The notes: generated from the sequence alone by a model not told the origin. 64,000 nucleotides of DNA from Bradyrhizobium mercantei (GCF_001982635.1 NZ_MKFI01000004.1:1-64000), one strand, 5' to 3'. Positions 15,600-24,282 are shown, counted from the stretch's first letter. Numbers and translations are program-made.

Positions 15600-17297
15600 T
15601 CAGTGGTCGTAATGCAGCAGCATCTCGACGGACGCACCGTTTTCGTGTGCGGTGATGCAGTCGGCGCTTTGACGGAGCAGATAGCCGGCAAGCAGCCGCT
15701 CGCCCTGCTCGCTCTCCACGATCTCCCTTGGCGTTGGCTTGCGCTCGGGAATGGTCAGGAGCGCGCCGACGTAGCGGATTCGTATATCGAGGTCGAATTC
15801 GTCGAAGCTTGCCTCGATCTCGACGCCACCGGGGGGATCGCCGACCACTTCGAGCACCTGGACCACACCGAAGATTGCCCGGCGCATGATGTCCCGTCGC
15901 GCGGCCCAGCGCGCGCCTTGTTCCGACAGGAACCGCTCCACGGCTTCGCGATTGATGCCGCCCGGCGGCAGCTTGATCGAAACCTGCTGACGCACGCCAA
16001 TGCGCATGATCAGGTTCAGCACGACGGCACAGACCGTGCCCAGCACCAGCCCGTTGCCAAAGATCGGCTGCAGAACATTCGGCACTTCCGTCAGTGCCTC
16101 GTGATAGAGGTCGGCGACGACCGCCATCGCAAAGGAGAAGCCGATGACCAGCGTCTTGCGAGCATCGAGCATCCGCGCCGTGATCATCTGCAGGCCACTG
16201 GTGAACACGAAGGCGGCCGTGAAAAACAGCGCAGCACCCATCACCGGCAACGGCATCGCCGCGAGCACCAGGGCCAGCGGCGGAATGAACGCAAGCGCGC
16301 AGAATCCTACTCCGATCGCGTAGCCGACACTGCGGCTGGTCACGCCGGTCGCACCGGACAATCCGATGGTCGAACTGTACGTATTGATGCCGCAACCGCC
16401 AACCAGTCCACAAAAGATGACCGCCACGCCGTTGGCCGAGACGCCGCCCGCGAGCGAGGCGAAGTTGGGGCGAACCCAATCGGCATCGTTGATGCGCTGC
16501 GCGTTCGAAACATCCCCCATTGCGCGGAGGGTGGCGGCAAGCGATGCAACCACAAAGGGGGCGACCAGCACCGGATCGAACGACCATCCCACATGCTGAA
16601 TTCGCGGCAGGCGTACCACGCTCAATCCCCCTTCCGGGACGATCCCGGCAAGATCGAAGATCCCGAGGCCGGCGCTGACGACGTATCCGACCACCATCCC
16701 GATCAGCACGCAGAACATCCTGCCATAACCCTTTGACCAGACGTTCAGGACGGTCATAGTGACCAGCGAGATGCCGGCCACGATCATATAATCGGGATTG
16801 ATCTTCTGCTGCTGCGGGCTGATGCCGAGCCCATAGCGCACGCCGAGCCCCGCCAGAGTGAGACCGACCACCGCAATCACGAGGCCGGCGATTTCGGAAG
16901 GCAGCAGCGCCCGCAATCGGTGCAGCAACGGCGCCAAGGCGACCTGCACGATCCCCCCAACTACCGTCATGCCGAAAACCAGCGCAAGTCCACCCCGTTG
17001 CAGTGCGAACAGCGAAGGGCCGAGAAAGATCGCCGTATAGGCGGCTCCGCAAAGATAGCCGGATCCGATCAATCGCGTTCGAATGCAGAAGCATATGTTG
17101 GCGACGCCAAGTCCGAGCATCGACAGCGAGATCAGATCGAGAAACTGTATTCTGGAAAGGTTGGCCTCGCGCGCGAGGATGATCGGAAAGATCAGCGTGA
17201 TCGCCATGAGCCCGATATGCTGCAACGCCGAGACGATCAGGATCGCCCGTGGCGGGGTTTCATCGACCGCGTAGATGAGACCGGGCGGACGGGTCAT
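15600..17297 (-). CDS. NCS2 nucleobase permease with RsbW-like C-terminal domain
   Basis: A 565-residue protein. Residues 1 to about 440 form a 12-14 helix xanthine/uracil (NCS2, SLC23) permease with family-like elements (SALQHIGLMAITLIFP at the start, GGCGINTYSSTIGLSGATGV in the middle). Residues 446-565 are soluble and align by pattern with the RsbW-like gene at 17657: a helix MRRAIFGVVQVLEVV, two strands (VEIEASFDEFDLDIRIRYV), then GERLLAGYLLRQSAD and a last strand. The N-box asparagine and the DxG loop are missing, so ATP binding is doubtful. Its start overlaps the STAS gene stop by 4 bases (ATGA), implying coupling. I infer a transporter regulated by partner switching. Confidence 0.85.
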   Translation of the reverse strand: MTRPPGLIYAVDETPPRAILIVSALQHIGLMAITLIFPIILAREANLSRIQFLDLISLSMLGLGVANICFCIRTRLIGSGYLCGAAYTAIFLGPSLFALQRGGLALVFGMTVVGGIVQVALAPLLHRLRALLPSEIAGLVIAVVGLTLAGLGVRYGLGISPQQQKINPDYMIVAGISLVTMTVLNVWSKGYGRMFCVLIGMVVGYVVSAGLGIFDLAGIVPEGGLSVVRLPRIQHVGWSFDPVLVAPFVVASLAATLRAMGDVSNAQRINDADWVRPNFASLAGGVSANGVAVIFCGLVGGCGINTYSSTIGLSGATGVTSRSVGYAIGVGFCALAFIPPLALVLAAMPLPVMGAALFFTAAFVFTSGLQMITARMLDARKTLVIGFSFAMAVVADLYHEALTEVPNVLQPIFGNGLVLGTVCAVVLNLIMRIGVRQQVSIKLPPGGINREAVERFLSEQGARWAARRDIMRRAIFGVVQVLEVVGDPPGGVEIEASFDEFDLDIRIRYVGALLTIPERKPTPREIVESEQGERLLAGYLLRQSADCITAHENGASVEMLLHYDH

Positions 17298-17653
17298 GGC
17301 GCGCGCGGTCCACCGAGCTGCTTCAACGCGTCCTCACGCGAGTTGTGAATTGCGAACACGTCGAGCAGCCCGCCCATCTCGAACAGCTCACGCACGTGCC
17401 CGGCAAGGTTGCACAGCGCAAGTTTGGCCGCTCGGCGCTCGGCTTCGTCAGTTGCGACCAGCAGCGCGCGGAAAGCGGCGCTGGTGAGATACAGCACGGC
17501 GCCCAGATCGACCAGGATGGACTTTTCGCCCGACGAGATCAGGCGCGTGAGCTCGGCCATCACGTCGCTGGCACTCGTGCTGTCGATCCGCCCCGATAGC
17601 GTCACGATACAGACGCCTCCGGCTCGCGTCTGGCCGATACTGAGGGCATTCAT
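17294..17653 (-). CDS. STAS-domain anti-sigma factor antagonist (RsbV-like)
   Basis: A 119-residue single STAS domain. The strand LVDLGAVLYLTSAAFRALL carries Thr57-Ser58 at the place of the phosphorylated Ser58 of SpoIIAA/RsbV, so regulated phosphorylation is plausible. In this family the unphosphorylated protein binds the HATPase-type kinase and releases the kinase's other partner. The gene starts 3 bases after the stop of the RsbW-like gene and overlaps the permease start by 4 bases. No sigma factor is encoded nearby, so the partner may be the permease tail rather than a sigma factor. Confidence 0.88.
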   Translation of the reverse strand: MNALSIGQTRAGGVCIVTLSGRIDSTSASDVMAELTRLISSGEKSILVDLGAVLYLTSAAFRALLVATDEAERRAAKLALCNLAGHVRELFEMGGLLDVFAIHNSREDALKQLGGPRAP

Positions 17654-17656
17654 TTC

Positions 17657-18088
17657 TCACTCCTCTGGACTGCCGACCTCGCATGTCTTGCTCAATGTGG
17701 TGTGGTTGCGCCCGTCAACGCGCTCGTAGTCGAAACGATCGACCAGATGTTTGATCATATGAATGCCGAGCCCGCCGGGCCGAGGCCGCCCCTCGGGCGC
17801 ATGGTTGGGGAGAAACGCTGTCATCGGATCGAACTCCGTGCCGTCGTCGAAAATCTCCAGATCCACCCTGTCGGGTTGCACCGTGATCCGGACGAGGAAC
17901 TCGTGCCGCGCCCCGTCGTCCCAGGAATATTTGATCACGTTACTGACGATTTCGTCGAGCGCTACCTGCAATTGCGTCAGGGCGCGGTTCGGGATGCGGA
18001 ACTCGCGGGCGAGATTATCCAGGGTGTCGCGAACGATGCCTATGTCCGAGATGTCGTTGTGGAGCCGGACATCGACGACGTGGGTCAT
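17657..18088 (-). CDS. RsbW-like ATP-binding anti-sigma/serine kinase
   Basis: A 143-residue HATPase_c_2 protein. The N-box is intact (ALDEIVSNVIKYS, Glu46 and Asn50), the G1 box is DDGTEFDP with Asp82-Gly83, and the G2 region is GGLGIHMIKHLVDRF. This is the fold of RsbW/SpoIIAB serine kinases, which phosphorylate a STAS partner and bind either it or a target protein. The start at 18088 (MTHVVDV) is 5 bases beyond the phosphatase stop. Its expected partner is the STAS protein encoded immediately downstream. Confidence 0.88.
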   Translation of the reverse strand: MTHVVDVRLHNDISDIGIVRDTLDNLAREFRIPNRALTQLQVALDEIVSNVIKYSWDDGARHEFLVRITVQPDRVDLEIFDDGTEFDPMTAFLPNHAPEGRPRPGGLGIHMIKHLVDRFDYERVDGRNHTTLSKTCEVGSPEE

Positions 18089-18093
18089 GGCCG

Positions 18094-19299
18094 TCACGAG
18101 ATCGGGTGGGCAGCGGCCGTCCCGGCAGGCCGCCACCGCAACGCCAGCGCCGTCAGATCGTCTGTCCTCGGCGCTCCGCCCGTGAAAGCGTCGACGGCGT
18201 CCCTGATCATGCGAACTATCTCCAGCGGCTCGGCCGCATGGGCTTGAGCCAGGAGTTGTCCCATGCGTTCGATGGAGAACAGATCTGCGTTGCCGTTCAT
18301 CGCCTCGAACACGCCGTCCGAGCAGACAAACAGCGCATCGCCCGGCAATATCTGAAGGGCCCGCGTCTGGAACCGGGCCTCGCGCCGAACGCCAAGCGGC
18401 AACGCCGGCTTCCCGTCGATTTGCTTGGTCTCGCCGGTGCTCGAAATCAGATGGGGCCGCGGATGACCGGCATTCACGAACGACACGAGCCCGCTGCGCG
18501 TATCGATCGACCCCAGAAACATCGTGACGAACATGCAATCGTCGTTGTCCTGGCACAGCTCGCGGTTGACCGCTCCCAGCAACTCTCCGGGATCAATGCC
18601 GTCGGTGCGCCATTCCTGCCACAGATCAACCGTGATGCGCACGAGACTGCGGGCGCGCGCCATGAACATCGCCGCGGAAGCGCCCTTGCCGCAGACGTCG
18701 CCGACCAGAAAGCAGAACGTGTGCTCGCCGGCATAGAAGCAGTCGTACAGGTCACCGCCGACTTCCCTTGCCGGCTCCATGACGGCGTGAACCGCGATCG
18801 GATGCGAGGGCGAGCAGGCCGGGAACTGCCGCGGCAGCATGGCAAGCTGCAATGCGCGCGCGGCCTCCAATTCCTGCATCAGCCGGTTCATGTTCCTGCG
18901 AACCTCGTCACGCAGGCTTTTCTTTTCGAGCGATGCGCCGACACGCGCACGAAGCAGCGTCGGATCGAACGGCTTGTTGAGGTAGTCCTCGGCACCGAGC
19001 TCGATGCAGCGTACGACGCTTTCGATTTCGTCGAGCGACGAGATCATGATGATTGGAATGTCGCGCAGCGCCGGCGTGGCCTTCACCTGCTCGAGGACCT
19101 CGTAGCCGTTCATGTCGGGCATCATGATGTCGAGCAGGACGAGATCGAAAGGTTGCGCCTTCAGCCTGTCGAGCGCCTCCCGCCCGTTGGTCGTCATTGT
19201 GAGGTTCTCGTAGCCCTCACGCCTGAGACGGCGCGCCAGCGTGTATCGGTTGTCCTCATTGTCGTCGACGACCAGAAGAGCGGCCTCGGCGGCGATCAC
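18094..19299 (-). CDS. Response regulator fused to PP2C (SpoIIE/RsbU-type) phosphatase
   Basis: A 401-residue protein. Residues 1-125 form a REC domain (acidic pocket VVDDNED, phospho-acceptor Asp57 in LLDIMMPDMNGYE, Lys in NKPFDP). A coiled linker with AARALQLAMLPRQFP leads into a SpoIIE-type PPM phosphatase with motifs REVGGDLYDCF, GDVCGKGASAAMFMAR, VNAGHPRPHLI, VCSDGVFEAMN and TDDLTAL. Such proteins dephosphorylate a STAS partner when the REC domain is phosphorylated. The upstream RR gene overlaps it by 4 bases and the RsbW-like gene follows at 5 bases. Confidence 0.93.
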   Translation of the reverse strand: MIAAEAALLVVDDNEDNRYTLARRLRREGYENLTMTTNGREALDRLKAQPFDLVLLDIMMPDMNGYEVLEQVKATPALRDIPIIMISSLDEIESVVRCIELGAEDYLNKPFDPTLLRARVGASLEKKSLRDEVRRNMNRLMQELEAARALQLAMLPRQFPACSPSHPIAVHAVMEPAREVGGDLYDCFYAGEHTFCFLVGDVCGKGASAAMFMARARSLVRITVDLWQEWRTDGIDPGELLGAVNRELCQDNDDCMFVTMFLGSIDTRSGLVSFVNAGHPRPHLISSTGETKQIDGKPALPLGVRREARFQTRALQILPGDALFVCSDGVFEAMNGNADLFSIERMGQLLAQAHAAEPLEIVRMIRDAVDAFTGGAPRTDDLTALALRWRPAGTAAAHPIS

Positions 19300-19673
19300 G
19301 ACACGCGGCCTTTCCCGACCAGCGACTGGATCTTGTCGATCAACCGGGCGATCTCCACCGGCTTGGTATCGAAGTCGTCGCAGCCGGCGGCCAGCGCCTG
19401 TTCCCGGTCTCCGGTCATGGCGTGGGCGGTCAGTGCAATGACCGGAATATGTCGGGTTCCCTCGCCGGCCTTAATGCGGCGCGTGGCCTCCCAGCCGTCG
19501 AGCACCGGCAAGCTCAGGTCCATCAGGATGATCTCCGGCTGTTCAGTCGCGGCCATCGACACGCCCTGGGCTCCGTCGGAGGCGATCAGGACGGTGTAGC
19601 CCTTGCGCGCCAGCCGGCTCTTCAGCACATAGACGTTGTCTTCGTTGTCTTCCACATACAGGACCTTGGTCAT
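19296..19673 (-). CDS. Single-domain response regulator
   Basis: A 125-residue stand-alone REC domain with phospho-acceptor Asp52 (ILMDLSLPVLDGWEA), acidic pocket VEDNEDN and Lys in DTKPVE. There is no output domain; this DivK-like form usually works as a phosphate shuttle or by protein contact. The start at 19673 overlaps the stop of the hybrid kinase gene by 4 bases, and its own end overlaps the phosphatase start by 4 bases, so it is translated in sequence with both. It may relay phosphate between the hybrid kinase and the REC-PP2C protein. Confidence 0.92.
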   Translation of the reverse strand: MTKVLYVEDNEDNVYVLKSRLARKGYTVLIASDGAQGVSMAATEQPEIILMDLSLPVLDGWEATRRIKAGEGTRHIPVIALTAHAMTGDREQALAAGCDDFDTKPVEIARLIDKIQSLVGKGRVS

Positions 19674-21868
19674 GACACGGCAACGCTTTCCCCGCGACGG
19701 CGTTCGATGCATCGGTCAAGAACGTCGAGGACCTCGCGCAGCAATTCCTGCCGATCGCGCTTCTGAAGTACGCGCTCGATTCCGACGTTGAGGCGGACCC
19801 GATCGTCGTCCGTCAGATCCTTGGCGGTCAGAACCAGTACCGGGATATCGCGCCATGCGGCGTTGCTCCGCAACGCGTCCAGCAGCTCGAAGCCGTCCAT
19901 TTCGGGCATCAGGAGATCGACCACGATCACGTCGGGACGCTGCTCGGCGAGGCGCGCCAGCGCGACACGCCCGTTCTCCGCTTCCGACACCTTCCAGCCG
20001 TCTTCGTGCAGCGCGCGCCGCAAACCGGAGCGCATCATGTCGTCATCATCGACGACCAGCACGCCCCGCCCGGCGGACTTGCATATGTTGCGCAATACGC
20101 GGGCCAGCCCGCTCCACTCGACCGGTTTCACCATGTAATCGGCGGCGCCCAGCGAATAACCACGGTTCTTCTCGTCCACGATGGTCATCAGGATCACTGG
20201 AATCGCCGCCGTTGCGGGGTCGCCCTTGATCGCGGCAAGGACGGTCCAGCCATCGAGATCGGGCATCGCGATATCCAGCGTGATTGCATCCGGCTGCAGC
20301 TCACGCGCGAGCCGAAGCCCCTCCTGTCCACCGCTTGCCGTCGTCACGACAAACCCTTCGCGGGTCAGGAAGTGCGTTGTCACCTCCCGCACCGAGTCGT
20401 CGTCATCGATCACCAGAATGAGCGGAGCGCGGTGAGGCACTGCGGTGCGCGCCATTGGCGGCGGGCTCTTGGATGGCCCCTTGGACGGCGCTTTGGGCAG
20501 TTCCGGCGGCTGTGGCGACACGCCCTCAGCCGGCAAGCGGATCGTGAAGGTCGAGCCCCGCCCGGGTTCGCTTTCGACCGCGATGTCGCCCCCCATCATC
20601 TGGCAAAAGCGCCGGCTGATCGCGAGCCCAAGCCCTGTACCCCCGTACTTGCGGGTTGTCGAAGCATCAGCCTGGACAAAGTCCTGAAACAGCCGTCCCT
20701 GCTGCTCGGCTGTCAGGCCGATGCCGGTATCGGCAACAGAGATGACAATCCACTCGGTGGCGTCTGCGAATGCGCGACGGGCGCTGACCGTGATCGTGCC
20801 GTTCTCGGTAAATTTGGCCGCGTTGCTGACGAGATTGAGCAGCGCCTGGCGAATCCTCGTCTGATCCGCACACATGGATCCGATCTCGGGCGGACATTGG
20901 AGCTTGAGCACGTTCTGGTTCTTGGCAGCAAGCGTCCCGACCGTGTTGACCACGTCCTGGACAACGGGCGCGATCGCGAAGGACCCGACTTGAAGGTCCA
21001 TTTTTCCGGCCTCGATTTTCGACAGGTCGAGGATGTCGTTGATGACGGCCAGCAAATGACGGGCCGCGCGCACGACGCGGCCGAGCGGTTCGGAATCGCT
21101 GTCGCGGTTGGCGTCGCGGGCATCTTCCTGCAGCATCTCGGTGATGCCGATGATCGCATTCAACGGCGTGCGCAGCTCGTGCGACATATTGGCGAGAAAC
21201 TGGGATTTGTGCTGGCTCGCAAGCTTAAGGGCGTCTTCGGAACGCCGCCGCTCGATGACGCGTCCGAGCTGACTGCCGACATGAGCCATGATCGTGAGCA
21301 CGGCGTCATCCGGCTCCGCAGGCTCGTCGGAGAAAAACTCCATGACGGCAGCGACCTCTTCCCCGACCAGCACCGGAAAGGCGAAACCGGCTCTCAGACC
21401 GGTGTCCTGCGCTGCCTTCGACCGGGGGAAATTGGCGTCCTTGGTCACGTCGACGATCCACGCGGGTTTCCTCTGCTGGAGAACGCGACCGGGCAAGCCC
21501 GCGCTCGGTGCAAACGTCACGGCCTCGGTCGCGCTCTGGAACGCCTTGTATCGCTCGGGAGTGTCGAGATGCCACAGGTTCGTCGATACGAGCACCCCCG
21601 CCGAGTCCTTGAGATGAACATGCCCGACCGGCCACCGTGTATGGGCGCACACCCCATCGAGCGCGGTTCGCATGGCTTGTTCCACTGTCGACGCCTCGTT
21701 CGCGGCGACAGTGATCAGCTGCAGCAGTTCAATTTCCTTCTTCTTCGTGTACAGCTCACTCAGCGCCTTCTCGGCGATCGCCTCGCTTTCAGCCCGTGCC
21801 CGCTGCTCCCGGTCGAGCCACTTCTTCAACCGGGCGAGCTGGACATCGGCATCATTGAGGCTCTCCAT
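19670..21868 (-). CDS. GAF-domain hybrid histidine kinase with two REC domains
   Basis: A 732-residue soluble kinase with no membrane segment. Domains in order: coiled coil 5-48, GAF about 50-205, HisKA with His230 (FLANMSHELRTPLNAIIG), HATPase about 335-450 (NLVSNAAKF, DTGIGL, GGTGLGLAISRRF), a Pro-rich linker, REC1 about 480-595 and REC2 about 600-720 (VVDLLMPEMDGFE). The upstream neighbour, 3 bases away, encodes an H-NOX protein, which in many bacteria controls an adjacent histidine kinase. The kinase is therefore the probable NO-responsive input to the following response regulators and phosphatase. Confidence 0.93.
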   Translation of the reverse strand: MESLNDADVQLARLKKWLDREQRARAESEAIAEKALSELYTKKKEIELLQLITVAANEASTVEQAMRTALDGVCAHTRWPVGHVHLKDSAGVLVSTNLWHLDTPERYKAFQSATEAVTFAPSAGLPGRVLQQRKPAWIVDVTKDANFPRSKAAQDTGLRAGFAFPVLVGEEVAAVMEFFSDEPAEPDDAVLTIMAHVGSQLGRVIERRRSEDALKLASQHKSQFLANMSHELRTPLNAIIGITEMLQEDARDANRDSDSEPLGRVVRAARHLLAVINDILDLSKIEAGKMDLQVGSFAIAPVVQDVVNTVGTLAAKNQNVLKLQCPPEIGSMCADQTRIRQALLNLVSNAAKFTENGTITVSARRAFADATEWIVISVADTGIGLTAEQQGRLFQDFVQADASTTRKYGGTGLGLAISRRFCQMMGGDIAVESEPGRGSTFTIRLPAEGVSPQPPELPKAPSKGPSKSPPPMARTAVPHRAPLILVIDDDDSVREVTTHFLTREGFVVTTASGGQEGLRLARELQPDAITLDIAMPDLDGWTVLAAIKGDPATAAIPVILMTIVDEKNRGYSLGAADYMVKPVEWSGLARVLRNICKSAGRGVLVVDDDDMMRSGLRRALHEDGWKVSEAENGRVALARLAEQRPDVIVVDLLMPEMDGFELLDALRSNAAWRDIPVLVLTAKDLTDDDRVRLNVGIERVLQKRDRQELLREVLDVLDRCIERRRGESVAVS

Positions 21869-21871
21869 CGG

Positions 21872-22420
21872 TCAGCCTTTCGGTTTCCTGACGGACACGC
21901 GCAGCACACATCTGTCGTCTCCTCGCTTCATGCATTCCGGTTGGTCCAGTGAGACCTCTTCGGCGTAGTAGCCGGCGGTTGCCTCGATGAATCCCTCCGC
22001 GAGCGCACAGAGCTTGCGCGGCGATCTGTAGTGCATCAGGAGAACTTCCGGCGAGGACGTGTCGTAGGTGAAAACCGGCACATCGGCTCCGGGATATAGC
22101 TTGCGCACCTCGGCGTGGATGACGTCGTTCAGGGTAAGAAGAAACGGGCGTGTCGACTTATGCGATGCAAAAAAATGTGGATGCTTCTCCGCAAGGAGCG
22201 GCAAGGCGTTTCGGCCGAACCAGCGAACAACGTCATCGGGGGGCATCTTGAGCGCAGATGATGCCGCACCGACCAGCTTCATCAGCTCGTCATCCGGATA
22301 ATTGCCAAGCGAGCTATATGCACCATGGGAGCCGGCCGCATCGAGCAATGTTTCCCACATATCGTCACCGTAGTCGCGGCGGATGACGGCCTCGAGCAAG
22401 TTGAACACAACGCCCTTCAT
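21872..22420 (-). CDS. H-NOX (HNOB) heme-based nitric oxide sensor
   Basis: A 182-residue heme-NO/O2-binding domain protein of canonical length. The proximal heme ligand is His102 (LTLNDVIHAEVRKLYP), and the heme-propionate motif Y-x-S-x-R is YRSPR at 131-135, both at the family's standard positions. Residue 140, a tyrosine in O2-binding H-NOX proteins, is leucine here, which predicts NO-selective binding. The start at 22420 has AAGGA 7-11 bases upstream. It is first in a seven-gene operon and sits 3 bases from a hybrid histidine kinase gene. Cytoplasmic. Confidence 0.93.
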   Translation of the reverse strand: MKGVVFNLLEAVIRRDYGDDMWETLLDAAGSHGAYSSLGNYPDDELMKLVGAASSALKMPPDDVVRWFGRNALPLLAEKHPHFFASHKSTRPFLLTLNDVIHAEVRKLYPGADVPVFTYDTSSPEVLLMHYRSPRKLCALAEGFIEATAGYYAEEVSLDQPECMKRGDDRCVLRVSVRKPKG

Positions 22421-22783
22421 TGCGTATTCCTTGTACTCAAAAACGAACTGGTCGGCCTGGCAGCGGTCTTATTTCTGCAGTGATGACTGCGGAGCCAGGC
22501 AGCGGTCCGTGGTGCTGGAGCCGGCACCGGGCTCGTCCTTCGGCACGTCAACATTGAACAGCGGCGAAGAAGAAAATCCAATTGCCTTCACCGCGCAATA
22601 CTCTGCGGAACAATCCATGCCGGCGAGCCGCCGACAGTTCGGCGAATACCTCGAACGCATTCAGCGCTTCAAACCTATCCTAACCGAGATTGAGGGCCCC
22701 TGACCAGCGCCCCGCGGGGCGACCAAGCGCCTCGTTGCTCGGGAACGAATGACGGAACCTGCGGCCTCGCTCACCGCCCCAAA
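22421..22783. other. Gene-free region upstream of the H-NOX operon
   Basis: These 363 bases lie between the H-NOX start and the frc remnant. They should contain the operon promoter, read leftward. An unassigned plus-strand open frame crosses 22383-22703, but it has no ribosome site and no family features. I found no convincing FNR/NnrR-type TTGAT-N4-ATCAA site and no copy of the oxalate-type palindrome. Confidence 0.4.
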
Positions 22784-22908
22784 CGCCGCTGCTCGGCGAG
22801 CACACCGACGAGATCCTGCGCGAGATGCTCGGCTTCTCTGATCACCAGGTCGCCGAAATCCACGACTCCGGCGCCCTCGACCCGCCGCGCAAGCAGGCGG
22901 CCGAGTAA
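22784..22908 (+). pseudogene. Displaced duplicate of the frc 3' end
   Basis: These 125 bases match frc 15333-15457 without gaps and with only 5 differences by my count (about 96% identity), ending at the same TAA. Three of the codon changes are silent (GAA/GAG, CAT/CAC, GAT/GAC; GCA/GCC also silent) and one changes Val to Met. The similarity continues past the stop into a decayed copy of the frc terminator hairpin near 22932-22960. No upstream part of frc is present. This is either the original frc end displaced by an insertion or the remnant of a second frc copy. Confidence 0.9.
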
Positions 22909-23123
22909 GCGAGCCACTCAACCAGAACACCAATGGCCACTGGCGACCGCGGCCAGTTTTGTTTGGTCGAAGGAGGCGTTGCCCCGCGGACCGCCCAAAA
23001 AGAAGAAAATCGCAGGTATCGCAACGCAAACGATAGAGACGCTTCCCAAGTCACCTCGAGAACAGCACCAACGCGCTGACCAGCCCGGCGTAAGATGCGC
23101 GAGGAAACGAAGGGGGCGGCGCC

Positions 23124-24107
23124 ATGAATGTTCACGCGGGTCTCTTGGAGGCGATTGGCAATACGCCCCTGATCAAGCTCCGCGGACCGTCGGAAGCCAC
23201 CGGCTGCGACATTTACGGCAAGGCCGAATTTCTCAATCCGGGCGGCTCGATCAAGGACCGTGCGGCTCTGGCGATCATCAACGACGCCGAGCAGCGTGGC
23301 GAACTCAAGCCGGGCGGCACCATTGTCGAAGGCACGGCCGGCAATGTCGGCATCGGCATTGCGCTGGTGGCCAATGCCCGCGGCTATCGTTCCGTGATCG
23401 TGATGCCCGACACGCAAAGCCAGGAAAAGCAGGACCTGCTGCGGCTCTACGGCGCCGATCTGCGCCTGATACCAGCGGTGCCCTATTCCAACCCGAGCCA
23501 CTATGCGCGCTATTCCGCGCGCCTCGCCGCGGAACTGGGCGCATTTTGGGCGAACCAGTTCGACAACGTCGCCAACGGCGAAGGCCACTATCGCACGACC
23601 GGCCGCGAGATCTGGGAGCAGACCGGCGGCAAGATCGACGGCTTCACCTGTGCCGTCGGCAGTGGCGGCACCCTGGGCGGCGTTGCGCGCGCCCTCAAGG
23701 AACGCAATCCGAACGTGAAGATTGCGCTCAGCGATCCGATGGGCGCCGCCCTCTACAACTGGTTTACCAAGGGCGAGCTGACGACAGAAGGCGACTCGAT
23801 CACGGAGGGCATCGGCCAGGTCCGCGTGACGAAGAACCTTGAAGGCGCGCCGATCGACATGGCCTACCAGATCACGGATGAGGAGGCGCTACCGGTCTTG
23901 TTCGACCTGATAGAACATGAGGGGTTGGTGCTCGGCGGTTCGAGCGCGATCAACATCGTCGGAGCGATGCGGCTTGCGCGCGACCTCGGCCCCGGCAAGA
24001 CCATTGTCACCATCCTCGCCGACGGCGGCCAGCGCTACCAGTCCAAGCTCTTCAATCCGGATTTCCTGCGCAAGAAAAACCTGCCGCTACCTCGCTGGAT
24101 GAATTGA
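23124..24107 (+). CDS. Cysteine synthase-like PLP enzyme
   Basis: A 327-residue fold-type II PLP enzyme of the cysteine synthase/cystathionine beta-synthase family. The PLP lysine is Lys44 (LNPGGSIKDRAAL), the substrate loop is EGTAGNVGIG, and the phosphate-binding loop is GSGGTLGGVARAL. It probably makes cysteine from O-acetylserine and sulfide, or performs a related beta-replacement. There is no CBS regulatory domain. The length is close to the CysK family. It stands alone between the frc remnant and a hypothetical gene, and may be one of several paralogues in the genome. Confidence 0.87.
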   Translation: MNVHAGLLEAIGNTPLIKLRGPSEATGCDIYGKAEFLNPGGSIKDRAALAIINDAEQRGELKPGGTIVEGTAGNVGIGIALVANARGYRSVIVMPDTQSQEKQDLLRLYGADLRLIPAVPYSNPSHYARYSARLAAELGAFWANQFDNVANGEGHYRTTGREIWEQTGGKIDGFTCAVGSGGTLGGVARALKERNPNVKIALSDPMGAALYNWFTKGELTTEGDSITEGIGQVRVTKNLEGAPIDMAYQITDEEALPVLFDLIEHEGLVLGGSSAINIVGAMRLARDLGPGKTIVTILADGGQRYQSKLFNPDFLRKKNLPLPRWMN

Positions 24108-24282
24108 GGCGGCCGGTCGCCCTCGCCCCCGCCGAGGAAGCAGGCGGCGGAGCAACCTCACTCAACTCGGCAAACAAACCACAAGCGACCGATGAACGTT
24201 TTGCAGGGCCAATGTCACTAAGCTCAAGACGAGCGCCTCCCCAGGGGCTCTCGTCGCGACCTCGTGCACATTGGATCCGGCG

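Noticed and set aside
22383..22703. Open frame of 106 codons in the plus direction beside the H-NOX gene.
   Set aside because: It begins inside the H-NOX coding region on the other strand, has no ribosome site and shows no family resemblance.
22421..22783. Possible FNR/NnrR box for NO control before the H-NOX gene (TTGTACTCAA near 22431).
   Set aside because: It lacks the TTGAT-N4-ATCAA consensus in both arms.
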